Part shown: positions 44,685 to 53,751 of the stretch, one piece after another
Position numbering within the stretch: the first letter of the stretch is position 1
How the letters are laid out: each line of letters opens with the position of its first letter
Assembly (NCBI GenBank): GCA_020161535.1
Contig: JAIUNW010000012.1
Span: 1 to 64,000, forward strand
Origin: Bacteroidota bacterium
GTDB taxonomy: Bacteria; Bacteroidota; Bacteroidia; Chitinophagales; Chitinophagaceae
Length of the DNA stretch: 64,000 bases
Reading direction: 5' to 3'
The notes under the pieces: generated by a model
What the model saw: the letters and a program-made list of their open reading frames with translations, nothing else
Database searches by the model: none
What the model was told of the DNA's origin: nothing
Translations under genes and position numbers: made by a program

Positions 44685-47144
44685 TTAATTGCCGTTAAAT
44701 CCAGTAACCGAGAGCCGAAAAAAACAGCCTTGTGACCGCCCCTGATCGAGCGACCAAACCAGGTCGGCTCGCAGTAACTTGAAAACATTTTCCAGCCCCA
44801 CACTAAACTCTTCGTAGTTGCGGCGCCCATCGGTAAAAAAAGCATGCGCGCCTGCTACCAGGTGCCAGTTCAGTTTTCGAAAGCCGGGAATCTTATTGGT
44901 GAGCGCGCCATTGAAATGGTGCTCAGCATGGCCAATACCCCAAAATTGCGGGCTGCCCGAATACATATAATACGGCAGGGCCTGGAAACTGCGCATATAC
45001 GGTCGCGCAAATACCACCTGGTTGCTACCAAAATGTTTGAAGTCGGGCACTTCCACCCTATTCCAATTCAAAAACCCGCCTACAGAAACATCGTAGTGGA
45101 ACGCACCGGCAATTTTCAGGTTCAATTCATCACTTACACCTGCATCCCATTTTAAATAATCGACATCGCTACCCAAAAAACCTTTGAATCCCTTGGTAGC
45201 AGTTGCATGGAAGCTGGGGTATTTAGATCCGAGCGACATTTTTCTATCGGGAAATTCAATATACCGTTGCCCTGGCCGCCAGCGCACACCCAGGGTTAGA
45301 GCAGCCGCCTGGTGTCTTTGCATCGGCAGTACTGCTGCCGGATAGGGAATATTCGGCGTGTAGGATTTGTCTTTTCGGCTTGTCCACGCATAGTTAGTGG
45401 TATTGGCCAATGGCGACCGGTCTTCATAGGCAAAAAAACCACTGACCCGCACCGCATCAAACAGGGTACGCGAATAGCCCAACTCGCCAGACCAGGCTTC
45501 ATATAATTTCAGGTAGTTGCTTTTCCAAAACAGACTGCTCAAGCTGTTCATCAAGGGCGTAATTGGTTCTGCTTTGTCGAATTGGGATACATATTTTCCC
45601 GCCGACAAATAAAGATCGCCCCTTTGTTTACCGAAACCAATAGTAGCGGCTGCTTTGCCGTAGAAATGACGACTGCTAAAACCATACCGGCCCGTGGCTG
45701 ACAAATAAAGCGACCGACCACCCGGCGTACTGTCGAGTCGTTTGACAAGGCTGGCCGACGGACTAAAAACAAGTCCTTCTACCGTGTTAAACGACAAAGC
45801 CTGCACCACCGGGCCCACACTATAGGTCATGCGTCTTTTCTGCTGCGAAAATGTTTGACCCGTCAGCAAAAAAGCAGTGGCACTGAATTTATTGCGGATA
45901 CGATCAATTGAATCGAGGTAGGCCGCTGATTTACGCAATTGCTCCAGGCTGTCTTTTTTGTGAAAGTCCAATATTTCTTCGGGCAGTAAGGGCAAGGGTC
46001 GGATGGAATCCCAATAAACGATGTCTTTTTTATTCGAGCCTTCCTGGTACTTCACCACGGTGTTGTTGAAAAACTTTGGTGCGAACGATGGTTCCAGGTC
46101 GAACTTACTGTACACGGTAACCGCCGATCCAAAGGCATCAAATCCCAGCATTTTGATGGCCGGGTACAATACCTGGTTCCTGATTACCCAGGCTTTGCTG
46201 TTCAATGGCGCATAGAGTTGTTCTACCTGCAGGGTATCAAGAAATTCCATCTGCGATGACTTCAACAACTGCAGTTGCAAACTATGAATGCGCCAACTGT
46301 TTTCGGTGATCATGATCTCACCGGCAAACAGGGGTTCGTATTTTCTGCGGGGGATTACTTTGATCCGGTTCACCTCCACGCCGTCTTCGGTGAAGGAACC
46401 TTCGTATTTGTATTTGTAGAAATGAAGCGCATTGTCTGCAATGGGCGAAATAAAGCCACGCTTGTTCAGGTCGCCCGCTTCAATATTGTTCTGGTAGAAA
46501 TTAATGATACGTGGCAGACTCATGCCGAAGGCATTGCTATTGCCACTGACACGGGTCGACAATACTTCAATCTTCGATTTAGCCGGTGGTTTTACCGAAT
46601 ACCGCGATACGGTTTCAGACAGGTACAACATTTTCCGCTTACTGGTATCGCCGTCTTCGAAATCAACTTTCTGGCCCAGGAATTTTTTCGGAAAATCACG
46701 CAACTGCATCTGTTCGCGGGTGTACACTTCGCAACTAAAATTGGATAATTCTTCCAGGTGCGTTTTTCGCAACCGAATCGCCTGGCGAATGATCTCGTAG
46801 GCAGGATCTTCGGCATTGGCCCTCACCACTACTTCATTCAGGGTAACCTGTTGCAATTTCAGTACAAAATCGACTTGCATTGCCCCTGCAGCTACCTGGA
46901 TCTTTTGCTCTTGCTTGGCATAGCCAACATGCTGCGCAACCAATACATAATTGCCTTCGGTTAGGGATAACTGATAGGAACCATTGGCACCGGCGGTAGT
47001 GCCTTCTTTGCCATTTTGCACATAGACAGAAGCGTATGAAATCGGTTTCCCCTTTTCATCTTTTACAACACCCGAAACAATGCCTGCCTGCGCTGTAGGG
47101 AACAGGCCAACCAATACACTTACAAGGACAAGGTATCTACTCAT
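44685..47144 (-). CDS. DUF5686 outer-membrane protein with carboxypeptidase-like domain
   Basis: This 819-residue protein has a signal peptide and a carboxypeptidase-regulatory-like domain (about 22-100; GVVKDEKGKPISYASVYV, NEVVVRA). The large DUF5686 domain follows, with many predicted beta strands and a C-terminal Phe/Asn ending (SVTGFNGN), suggesting an outer-membrane barrel. Function unknown; the family is common in Bacteroidota. It overlaps the small membrane protein gene by 8 bases and is in the penicillin acylase operon. Confidence 0.85.
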   Translation of the reverse strand: MSRYLVLVSVLVGLFPTAQAGIVSGVVKDEKGKPISYASVYVQNGKEGTTAGANGSYQLSLTEGNYVLVAQHVGYAKQEQKIQVAAGAMQVDFVLKLQQVTLNEVVVRANAEDPAYEIIRQAIRLRKTHLEELSNFSCEVYTREQMQLRDFPKKFLGQKVDFEDGDTSKRKMLYLSETVSRYSVKPPAKSKIEVLSTRVSGNSNAFGMSLPRIINFYQNNIEAGDLNKRGFISPIADNALHFYKYKYEGSFTEDGVEVNRIKVIPRRKYEPLFAGEIMITENSWRIHSLQLQLLKSSQMEFLDTLQVEQLYAPLNSKAWVIRNQVLYPAIKMLGFDAFGSAVTVYSKFDLEPSFAPKFFNNTVVKYQEGSNKKDIVYWDSIRPLPLLPEEILDFHKKDSLEQLRKSAAYLDSIDRIRNKFSATAFLLTGQTFSQQKRRMTYSVGPVVQALSFNTVEGLVFSPSASLVKRLDSTPGGRSLYLSATGRYGFSSRHFYGKAAATIGFGKQRGDLYLSAGKYVSQFDKAEPITPLMNSLSSLFWKSNYLKLYEAWSGELGYSRTLFDAVRVSGFFAYEDRSPLANTTNYAWTSRKDKSYTPNIPYPAAVLPMQRHQAAALTLGVRWRPGQRYIEFPDRKMSLGSKYPSFHATATKGFKGFLGSDVDYLKWDAGVSDELNLKIAGAFHYDVSVGGFLNWNRVEVPDFKHFGSNQVVFARPYMRSFQALPYYMYSGSPQFWGIGHAEHHFNGALTNKIPGFRKLNWHLVAGAHAFFTDGRRNYEEFSVGLENVFKLLRADLVWSLDQGRSQGCFFRLSVTGFNGN

Positions 47145-47490
47145 TCATTTTTAATCTTCTAACCAAACTGCCCGTCCAGGCGGCGGCAGCGCCGGTCAAT
47201 CCACCGATAAGTCCACTCACCAGAATCAGTAAACCGGCCGAATTTGTTTTCAGCAGCAACTGCGAAATACGAGCCGCCAGCAACCCTTCATTTCTACTAT
47301 TGATTAACATGGCCAATAACACCCACAAAATAAATATGCCCAGAAATCCAGCCAAGGCCGATTGCCAGGGCTTCAATGGAATCACAATGGCAATAACAAA
47401 AGCCGCCACAGCGATGATCCACCACGGAAACCAGAATGACAAGGCAAATGCCAGAATCGCTGTCAATAAAATGTTAATGAGCAACTTCAT
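47137..47490 (-). CDS. Small membrane protein of unknown function
   Basis: This 117-residue protein has four predicted membrane helices (about 5-22, 24-38, 46-66 and 84-105) and a basic C-terminus (RRLKMNE). Its stop region overlaps the ATG of the DUF5686 gene by 8 bases, and it follows the penicillin acylase gene by 13. It is probably co-translated with DUF5686 and may help assemble it, which is inference. No family recognised. Confidence 0.65.
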   Translation of the reverse strand: MKLLINILLTAILAFALSFWFPWWIIAVAAFVIAIVIPLKPWQSALAGFLGIFILWVLLAMLINSRNEGLLAARISQLLLKTNSAGLLILVSGLIGGLTGAAAAWTGSLVRRLKMNE

Positions 47491-47503
47491 GTGTTCTTTT
47501 CAA

Positions 47504-49963
47504 TTATGCTTTTCTGAAATGCATGACCCAACGAACCCGTTCATCTTCTTTCTCTGCTTCTTTCATCAGCCATAACCGATAATATCTGCCGGCTGCCCAA
47601 TCGCTGATGGTATTGTCATAATACCGGCTGCCGGGATTGCCACTTTGTCCGCCGGGATAAATGCCATAGGCTTCTATCCCATCAGTCATCTCCACAATCA
47701 TGCGCCAGCTTGGTCCGTGCTCAGGGCCGGCTGCATTGATAATGCCCTTGCCCCCACCAACGGGCACGTGTAACCGATTAAATGGTTCAATCACTTTCAA
47801 CAAGTGCTTGATACGGGTGTCTTTGGCTTTTTCCCAATCGAGGTTGCCCAATACCTGCAATTTGTCTAAAGAATCGGTTGCTGCTGTCAACGACGAAGCC
47901 AGTACATCTTCCAGCGTTTCTTTGGTGGGTGTATTGACGTCATCAATAAAATGATAGGCCGAATCGCGCCGCAGGCTTTCCAGCAATACATATTCTGGCG
48001 GCCAGGGAAGCGGTAGTTTGGTTTGGTTGAATTCGTCTTTCCAAACTTTTTTCTCCAGTTCGTCCCACCAAAGTGTAAAAACAGTGGCCCCTTCTTCGCC
48101 TGGATCATTCTGGTCGTTCCATTTCTTATATTTTTCGAAATAACTTTTGGCAGATTCGTTCAAGGCTGCAACCGGCGTTCGCAACAATATATCACGGCTC
48201 ATCGCTGCTTTGATATTGAAGTTGCTGGTTTGCATGCGCATCATCGAAGCCGGAGTAATTTGCTGGGCCGTGTCGAGCCATTTATTCACCGCCATCGCCC
48301 GGTACACCGGAAACATATCGCCCGTATAATACGGATAAGTGCCATCTACCGATACCTGGTTGGCCGAACTTACGTAGCCGCGGAACGGATTTTCCAAATG
48401 CGGGTTTTCTTCAGCGGGAATCAAACCACGCCAGAAATAACTGCTGTCTTGTCCCGGCATGATATAATCGCCCTGGCGGCGCCATTTGGCCGGGAACTCA
48501 CCCTGCTGCCAGATGCCGATATCGCCCGAACGCGTCGCGATCAAACAGTTTTGCCCCGGGCACTTTAACTGCCGCACTGCTTTTACCGCATCGGTATAGG
48601 TTTTTGCATGATTGAGTAAGTAAAAGGCTGCGCCATCATTGCTGGCATCATGTGCTTTCCAACGCACTGCCAGGTTTTTTACTTTCTTTTCGGTGGGTTG
48701 AAAACTCTCGTCGTACATCACCGGCCCTATATTGGTATATACAACGGTATCCATCAGGTCGGGCTTGCCCTTGATGCGAATGATTTCAATGCGTTTGCTG
48801 GTGGGCACCCAGTCGTTGTTGAACCGGTAGGCTTCACGCGCTTCGTCTTTGAATTCAATTTCGTAATAATCGCGCACATCACGACCTGCATTGGTGAAAC
48901 CAAAAGAAACATCTGTATTGAAACCGATGATTATATTGGGTGAACCCGGAAAACTAGCCCCGTAGGCACTGAACTGGGGTGTGCTGAGTTGCATTTCAAA
49001 CCAGAGCGATGGCAGGTTCAGGCCGAGGTGCGGATCATTGCATAGTATAGGTCGACCGCTTTTTGTTTTTGATCCCGCCACGGCCCAGTTGTTACTGCCG
49101 TTTTCTTTTTCCGGTTTTTGCGCCGGCACCCGGGTGATGCTGTCGGGGCGGTTGTGCTTGAAATACACCGTATCAGCACCTGCCGGAATCGTCAGGTCAA
49201 CCGCAGCCTGTGTCGGATATGGCGAAGCGGGCGTATTGGGTTGGATGGCAGGTAATGAATCGGGAATAAATGGATACAGGGTTTCCAAATCAGCGTTGTT
49301 GAAAAAATCGCGCGCGTTGCTGAACTCGAGGTCGTCTTCGTGACCAGCCAAATCATAACTCATGAACTTGAGGAACAAAGTCGTTTTCAATACCGTCCAT
49401 TGTTCGGGATAGTAACCCAGCAATTTATATTCAATGGGCAACTGGCTTTCTGAAAGCTGGGCGATCCAGGCATTCACGCCTTTGGCATAGGCTTCATACT
49501 GCGCTTTGGAAGCCGGGTTTTTATCGGCCTCTTCCACCGATTTTTCGGCGGCCCATACCATACCGAGGCGACGCATGGTTCGGTCGTACCCGAGAATTCT
49601 GCCCTCGGGTCCTTCGCCTAAAATTTCACTGAGCCGACCCGCTGCTGCATAGGTTTGAAACTCCATTTGCCAGAGCCTGAATTTCGCGTGCAGGTAACCC
49701 TGTACATAATACAAATCGCTTTCATTGTCTGCAAACACATGCGGCACCAACCGATCGTCGATATACACATCCACTTTGCCTTCCAGATCGGGCAACAGCA
49801 CATCGTCGTTGTAATTGGTCGTAGTGGCTTCTGCATTTTGCCAGATGCCATGCTGCGGACTCAACAGCGCGCCCAACGGTGCAGGCAGCACCAAACGGCT
49901 ATTGAAGATAAAAATGAGGCCAAAAGTCAACAAGACGGCTAGGGCCAGGTAGAGATATCGCAT
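47504..49963 (-). CDS. Penicillin acylase family Ntn hydrolase
   Basis: This 819-residue precursor has an N-terminal signal/anchor (residues 5-22), an alpha chain and a beta chain. Autocleavage is expected before Ser290 in ENGSNNWAVAG, the nucleophile of the mature beta chain. CNDPHLGLNLPSLWFEM and HGPSWRMIVEM are typical beta-chain motifs. Family members hydrolyse amide bonds of penicillins, acyl-homoserine lactones or other N-acyl compounds; the substrate here is unknown. It heads the operon with the small membrane protein and DUF5686. Confidence 0.92.
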   Translation of the reverse strand: MRYLYLALAVLLTFGLIFIFNSRLVLPAPLGALLSPQHGIWQNAEATTTNYNDDVLLPDLEGKVDVYIDDRLVPHVFADNESDLYYVQGYLHAKFRLWQMEFQTYAAAGRLSEILGEGPEGRILGYDRTMRRLGMVWAAEKSVEEADKNPASKAQYEAYAKGVNAWIAQLSESQLPIEYKLLGYYPEQWTVLKTTLFLKFMSYDLAGHEDDLEFSNARDFFNNADLETLYPFIPDSLPAIQPNTPASPYPTQAAVDLTIPAGADTVYFKHNRPDSITRVPAQKPEKENGSNNWAVAGSKTKSGRPILCNDPHLGLNLPSLWFEMQLSTPQFSAYGASFPGSPNIIIGFNTDVSFGFTNAGRDVRDYYEIEFKDEAREAYRFNNDWVPTSKRIEIIRIKGKPDLMDTVVYTNIGPVMYDESFQPTEKKVKNLAVRWKAHDASNDGAAFYLLNHAKTYTDAVKAVRQLKCPGQNCLIATRSGDIGIWQQGEFPAKWRRQGDYIMPGQDSSYFWRGLIPAEENPHLENPFRGYVSSANQVSVDGTYPYYTGDMFPVYRAMAVNKWLDTAQQITPASMMRMQTSNFNIKAAMSRDILLRTPVAALNESAKSYFEKYKKWNDQNDPGEEGATVFTLWWDELEKKVWKDEFNQTKLPLPWPPEYVLLESLRRDSAYHFIDDVNTPTKETLEDVLASSLTAATDSLDKLQVLGNLDWEKAKDTRIKHLLKVIEPFNRLHVPVGGGKGIINAAGPEHGPSWRMIVEMTDGIEAYGIYPGGQSGNPGSRYYDNTISDWAAGRYYRLWLMKEAEKEDERVRWVMHFRKA

Positions 49964-50055
49964 GGCGGGCTTTTTGCGTAACGGCTAAAGTAGGATTAAT
50001 TTCTATTTAACAGGTTGTTGGGTAAACCCGGGGCAGCCAATGTGGTCATAGAACT

Positions 50056-50124
50056 ATGGAAACAAAGAAAATAATACTGGCGGGCATGTTTCTGGTGCTG
50101 ATGCTATACAGCCTTTTCGGTTGA
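50056..50124 (+). CDS. Possible 22-residue membrane microprotein
   Basis: ATG 50056 to TGA 50124 encodes a tiny peptide with a charged start (METKK) and one hydrophobic helix (IILAGMFLVLMLYSLFG). It overlaps the 3' end of the convergent BioF-like gene. The composition is typical of small membrane proteins, but there is no clear promoter or ribosome site. It is equally likely to be chance. Confidence 0.2.
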   Translation: METKKIILAGMFLVLMLYSLFG

Positions 50125-51198
50125 GGCCAGCAAACTGACCAGGGCCGATAACTCGCTCTCCGTATTGAATGCATGGAGCACGATTCGCAATCGTTCGCTG
50201 CCTTCGGGCACAGCTGGATACAATACCGGCCATACAGCAAAACCATTTTCTGCGGCACGGGCCGAAATTTTCCTGATTTTTTCATTGCCGGGGATGACCA
50301 CCACCTGGATGGGTGTTTGCGATGAAACCGTATAATACCCCAGAGCCGAGCCCCTGAACTGGCGGATCAACCGGGCAATTTGCAAACGCTCTGCCAGTGC
50401 CGTTGGAAAAGCTTTATAGGCTTCGTCGATGGCCCCCAACACCATGGGTGGCAGTGCGGGCAACAACGAAATACTGCGCGAAAAATTCAACAGGTATTCT
50501 TTTAACACCGCCGACCCCACCACGGCCCCGCCGAGGGTACCGGCTGCTTCGCCAAAATCAAAAACCCGGGCAAAACACTGGTCCTGTACCCCAAACTCCT
50601 GCACCAGTCCTTCGCCATGGTGACCGATCACGCCCAATGCATGGGTTTCATCTACCAACAACAACGCACCATAACGGTCACAGATAGCCGCAATTTTATC
50701 CAGGGGCGCTGTTTCGCCATCCATAGCACAAACCGCTTCGGTGAAAACAAATTTCCGGGTACCGGTTTCCACCTGCAATTTATTTTCCAGGTCGTTCAGG
50801 TCATTGTGCGCATAACCATACCCGTTAGCCTGGCTGAGCCGCAGTGCGTCTGCAATACCCGGATAGCTGAGACGATCGTACACAATGAGATCGTCTTTTT
50901 GGGGCAGGGCAGTTAACAAAGCTTCGCAGGCCTCATGGCCGGAGTTAAACAACAGGGCTGCGGGGGCTTCGTGAAAGCGGGCGATGCTGGCTTCGAGTGC
51001 CTCGGCCTGGGTCGAATTTCCGGTAATGAGTCGACTGCCCGAACTACCGGTGGTTAATCCGCCGGCAGGCGTTTTACGTGCAAAACCCAGGTAGTCGCTC
51101 GAACAAAAATCGACCAAGTGATTGGTTTGGCGCAATTCCGAGAATACCCCATCAATTTTTCGATCAATCAGCCGCTCTTCCAGGAAAATCTCTTTCAT
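50104..51198 (-). CDS. BioF-like fold-I protein lacking the PLP lysine
   Basis: This 364-residue protein aligns along its length with 8-amino-7-oxononanoate synthase and other alpha-oxoamine synthases. It shows SSDYLGFA, GSSGSRLITGN, LFNSGHEA, VDETHALGV and NFSRSIS. The expected cofactor lysine is replaced: the segment that reads TFGKG in E. coli BioF reads DFGEA here, with Glu217 at the lysine position. The stacking histidine is Tyr112 (DRLSYPGI), and the phosphate-contact Thr/Ser region reads LLPALPP. Asp183 and His186 remain. It is probably not a normal PLP enzyme. No biotin gene is nearby. Divergent from miaE. Confidence 0.85.
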   Translation of the reverse strand: MKEIFLEERLIDRKIDGVFSELRQTNHLVDFCSSDYLGFARKTPAGGLTTGSSGSRLITGNSTQAEALEASIARFHEAPAALLFNSGHEACEALLTALPQKDDLIVYDRLSYPGIADALRLSQANGYGYAHNDLNDLENKLQVETGTRKFVFTEAVCAMDGETAPLDKIAAICDRYGALLLVDETHALGVIGHHGEGLVQEFGVQDQCFARVFDFGEAAGTLGGAVVGSAVLKEYLLNFSRSISLLPALPPMVLGAIDEAYKAFPTALAERLQIARLIRQFRGSALGYYTVSSQTPIQVVVIPGNEKIRKISARAAENGFAVWPVLYPAVPEGSERLRIVLHAFNTESELSALVSLLASTEKAV

Positions 51199-51208
51199 TC
51201 GAATGGTT

Positions 51209-51216
51209 TAGCTTTG
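51209..51216 (+). promoter_or_regulatory. TAnnTTTG -7 element before miaE
   Basis: TAGCTTTG matches the Bacteroidota -7 consensus and lies 38 bases before the ATG at 51255, within the 56-base divergent gap. Confidence 0.35.
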
Positions 51217-51254
51217 ACGAGGCAATTTAGCGCATCAACCGATCGACAACAACT

Positions 51255-51869
51255 ATGGAGCTACATTCTGACGCCGCAGTGAAAAATATTCTTGGTTTGC
51301 AGTTACCAACCGACCCCCGCTGGGTAGACCTGGCGGCAATCAATATGGGTGCTATTCTCACCGACCATGCCTATTGCGAACAGAAAGCAGCCACCACCTG
51401 TATCAGCATCATACAACGGTATAGCGCCTACCCCGACATCGTGAAAACCCTGGCGCCCATCGTAACCGAAGAATGGGGCCATTTCCGGTTGGTATTACAG
51501 GAATTGGAGAAAAGAAAACTGCCACTGGGCCCGCAACGGAAAGATGTATATGTAAATGCCTTGATTGATTTTTCACAGAAAGGTGGTGATGAAGCCGGTT
51601 GGCTGCTCGACAAACTACTGATGATGGCCATGATCGAAGCCCGCAGTTGTGAACGGTTTAAGCGACTCAGCGAAGGCCTCGACGATGCCTACCTGCGCAA
51701 GTTCTACCGGCGTTTCATGGAAAGCGAGGCCGGCCATTACGTTTTATTCCTGGAACTGGCCGAAAAACACCTTGATCCCGTGCGGGTGCGACAACGTTGG
51801 GCCGAGTGGTTGGCGCACGAAAAAGAGATCATGGCCAGCCAGGAAATTCGGGGCGATCGGATTCACTGA
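51255..51869 (+). CDS. miaE: tRNA 2-methylthio-N6-isopentenyladenosine hydroxylase MiaE
   Basis: This 204-residue ferritin-like protein has the diiron ligand pattern of MiaE (DHAYCEQKAA, EEWGHFRLV, EARSCERF, and ESEAGHYVLFLELAEK). It hydroxylates the isopentenyl group of ms2i6A at position 37 of tRNAs reading UNN codons. It stands as a single + strand gene and has a -7 element in the divergent gap with the BioF-like gene. Length is typical for the family. Confidence 0.92.
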   Translation: MELHSDAAVKNILGLQLPTDPRWVDLAAINMGAILTDHAYCEQKAATTCISIIQRYSAYPDIVKTLAPIVTEEWGHFRLVLQELEKRKLPLGPQRKDVYVNALIDFSQKGGDEAGWLLDKLLMMAMIEARSCERFKRLSEGLDDAYLRKFYRRFMESEAGHYVLFLELAEKHLDPVRVRQRWAEWLAHEKEIMASQEIRGDRIH

Positions 51870-51881
51870 TGTACACCCCCC

Positions 51882-52865
51882 TTACAGTTCAGCTTCTTCG
51901 AAATAACGCAGTTCTTCGGTCAGGTCAAGATAACGGTACTTGTCTTGCAGGTCGCGGGTTTTTTGCGCAAAATTTCGCAAGAAATTCCGGTGCGCATCGG
52001 TGTCGGGCTGAAAGGCCTTGTGGTTGCGTGCAATCATAATCTGTTGCAACTGCTCCATCACCGGTAGTGCCGTTGGATCGATAAAAGATTTTACAAAATG
52101 ATCCAGCACAAATTCGGTGGCTTGGTAATTCGGATGCGCCATGTCGATGTCATAAAACCGGTAGTCGCGCAGTACATCTACCACCAATTCATAGGCCGGG
52201 AAATAATAGAGCCGGTCAAATTTATCCACCAGGTGATGCACCGATTCCAGCAGCCGCGCTTTGCTGCGATTATTGGCAACCACCCCATCGCGCAGGTGCC
52301 TAACCGGACTAACGGTGAAGATCACCCGCAATTCGGGGTTGAACTTAAAGAGCCGGTATAGGGTATTGTCGAGCGCCGTTACTGTTTCATCGATGCTGCA
52401 AAGATGTTTGCGAAAGGTTTGGGCCGGCGCACGGTGGCAATTGGCCACCGGTCGATCGTTCTCGGCAAGGCGGTAGGAATAAGAAGAACCAAGGGTTAGG
52501 ATTATCCATTTTGCTTCCTGCAAAAAACCATTTGTTTCCTGGCGGTAACTGTTGAGTGAATCGAGCACTTTTTCTTTGTCGGTGCCGGAAAAACGCGAAT
52601 GATAATCCCAACTCTGCCAGAGTTCATTGAGCAGGAACAATTCCGATTCCTGCACCGGATCGTTGCGCATCACCGCGTCGAGGCAGCGCGCTACACTGAT
52701 GGGGTCGAATAATATCCCGTGCGGGTTTTGAAGGGTCTTGAATTTGAGGTTGGCCAGCTTGTCGCCAATATGTTCAGTGAAACAGGAACCCACCAGCATC
52801 ACCGGATCGGCGTACCGGATTTTTTTATCCGGCGGCGTGATGGTGATATCAGCCATGAATTTCAT
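51882..52865 (-). CDS. GSCFA-domain protein
   Basis: This 327-residue protein has the name-giving GSCFTEHIG motif (VGSCFTEHI) near residue 26, NPHGILFDP, ILTLGSSYSYRL and TVSPVRHLRDGV. The GSCFA family is SGNH-hydrolase-like and found mainly in Bacteroidota and Alphaproteobacteria, with unknown substrate; the Gly-Ser pair may supply the nucleophile. It follows the HMG-CoA lyase gene by 16 bases, so it is last in the rlmB operon. Confidence 0.9.
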   Translation of the reverse strand: MKFMADITITPPDKKIRYADPVMLVGSCFTEHIGDKLANLKFKTLQNPHGILFDPISVARCLDAVMRNDPVQESELFLLNELWQSWDYHSRFSGTDKEKVLDSLNSYRQETNGFLQEAKWIILTLGSSYSYRLAENDRPVANCHRAPAQTFRKHLCSIDETVTALDNTLYRLFKFNPELRVIFTVSPVRHLRDGVVANNRSKARLLESVHHLVDKFDRLYYFPAYELVVDVLRDYRFYDIDMAHPNYQATEFVLDHFVKSFIDPTALPVMEQLQQIMIARNHKAFQPDTDAHRNFLRNFAQKTRDLQDKYRYLDLTEELRYFEEAEL

Positions 52866-52881
52866 CGGTTGCTTTTTTGGT

Positions 52882-53751
52882 TTAGGTAAATATCCGCGAA
52901 GCGATGGCCGCGGCGTTTTCCAGGAGCAACGGATCTATATGGGTATCGAGCGCTTTGTTTTTCAGAAAATCAATCAGGGTAAACATGTCCATATTGCCCA
53001 CCAGGTCATTGCCCGCCATCGGACAACCGCCGTATCCGCCCAGGGCGCCATCAAACCGGCGACAACCGGCATCAAAAGCGGCTTGCAACTTTGCTTCGCG
53101 ATTGGTCGGGTCGGCATGCAAGTGAACACCAATCCTGGTGCCGGGCAATTCGTTGATCAGGTATCCAGTGATGCGTTTTACCTGCTCGGCATTGGCCAAC
53201 CCCACCGTATCGGCCACCGACAGGGTCACTACACCCAGTGAAACCAATTTCCGTGCCCAATTGAACACGATCTCTTCCGACCAGGCATCGCCGTACGGAT
53301 TGCCAAAACCCATCGACAGGTACAGCAACAGTTCGCGGTTGTTGTTCATGCAGAGCGACTGAATGGCTTCTACCCTTTTTAAGGATTCCTCTATGCTGCT
53401 ATTGGTATTGCGTTGCTGAAAGGTCTCCGATACAGAGAAAGGAAAACCGAGGTACTTGATTTCGTCGAACGCAACGGCTTCTTCGGCGCCCCGTTGGTTG
53501 GCGATAATGGCCAATAAGGCCGTTTTCGTATTGGACAAATCCAATCCCTTCAATACGTCTTTGGTATCGGCCATTTGTGGAATGGCTTTGGCCGAAACAA
53601 AACTGCCGAAGTCGATGGTATGAAACCCACAAGCCAGGAGGGCCTGGATGTATTCGATTTTATCGCGGGTGGGAATAATTCTTTTCCAGCCCTGCATGGC
53701 ATCGCGCGGACATTCAACCAATTCCAGTGTATGAAAAAAAGTATCGATCAC
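52882..53751 (-). CDS. Hydroxymethylglutaryl-CoA lyase
   Basis: This 289-residue TIM-barrel enzyme of the HMGL-like family shows VECPRDAMQGW at the first strand (variant of GPRDGLQ), GFHTIDFGSFVS, HLHADPTNRE with metal-ligand histidines, and GGYGGCPMAGN with the active cysteine. It cleaves HMG-CoA to acetoacetate and acetyl-CoA in leucine breakdown. The N-terminal motif differs from the classical one but fits a Bacteroidota branch. Its start overlaps the rlmB stop by 4 bases, giving translational coupling. Confidence 0.88.
   Translation of the reverse strand: MIDTFFHTLELVECPRDAMQGWKRIIPTRDKIEYIQALLACGFHTIDFGSFVSAKAIPQMADTKDVLKGLDLSNTKTALLAIIANQRGAEEAVAFDEIKYLGFPFSVSETFQQRNTNSSIEESLKRVEAIQSLCMNNNRELLLYLSMGFGNPYGDAWSEEIVFNWARKLVSLGVVTLSVADTVGLANAEQVKRITGYLINELPGTRIGVHLHADPTNREAKLQAAFDAGCRRFDGALGGYGGCPMAGNDLVGNMDMFTLIDFLKNKALDTHIDPLLLENAAAIASRIFT

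Noticed and set aside
50104..51198. Functional bioF for biotin synthesis
   Set aside because: The PLP lysine and other cofactor residues are missing and no bio genes are adjacent.
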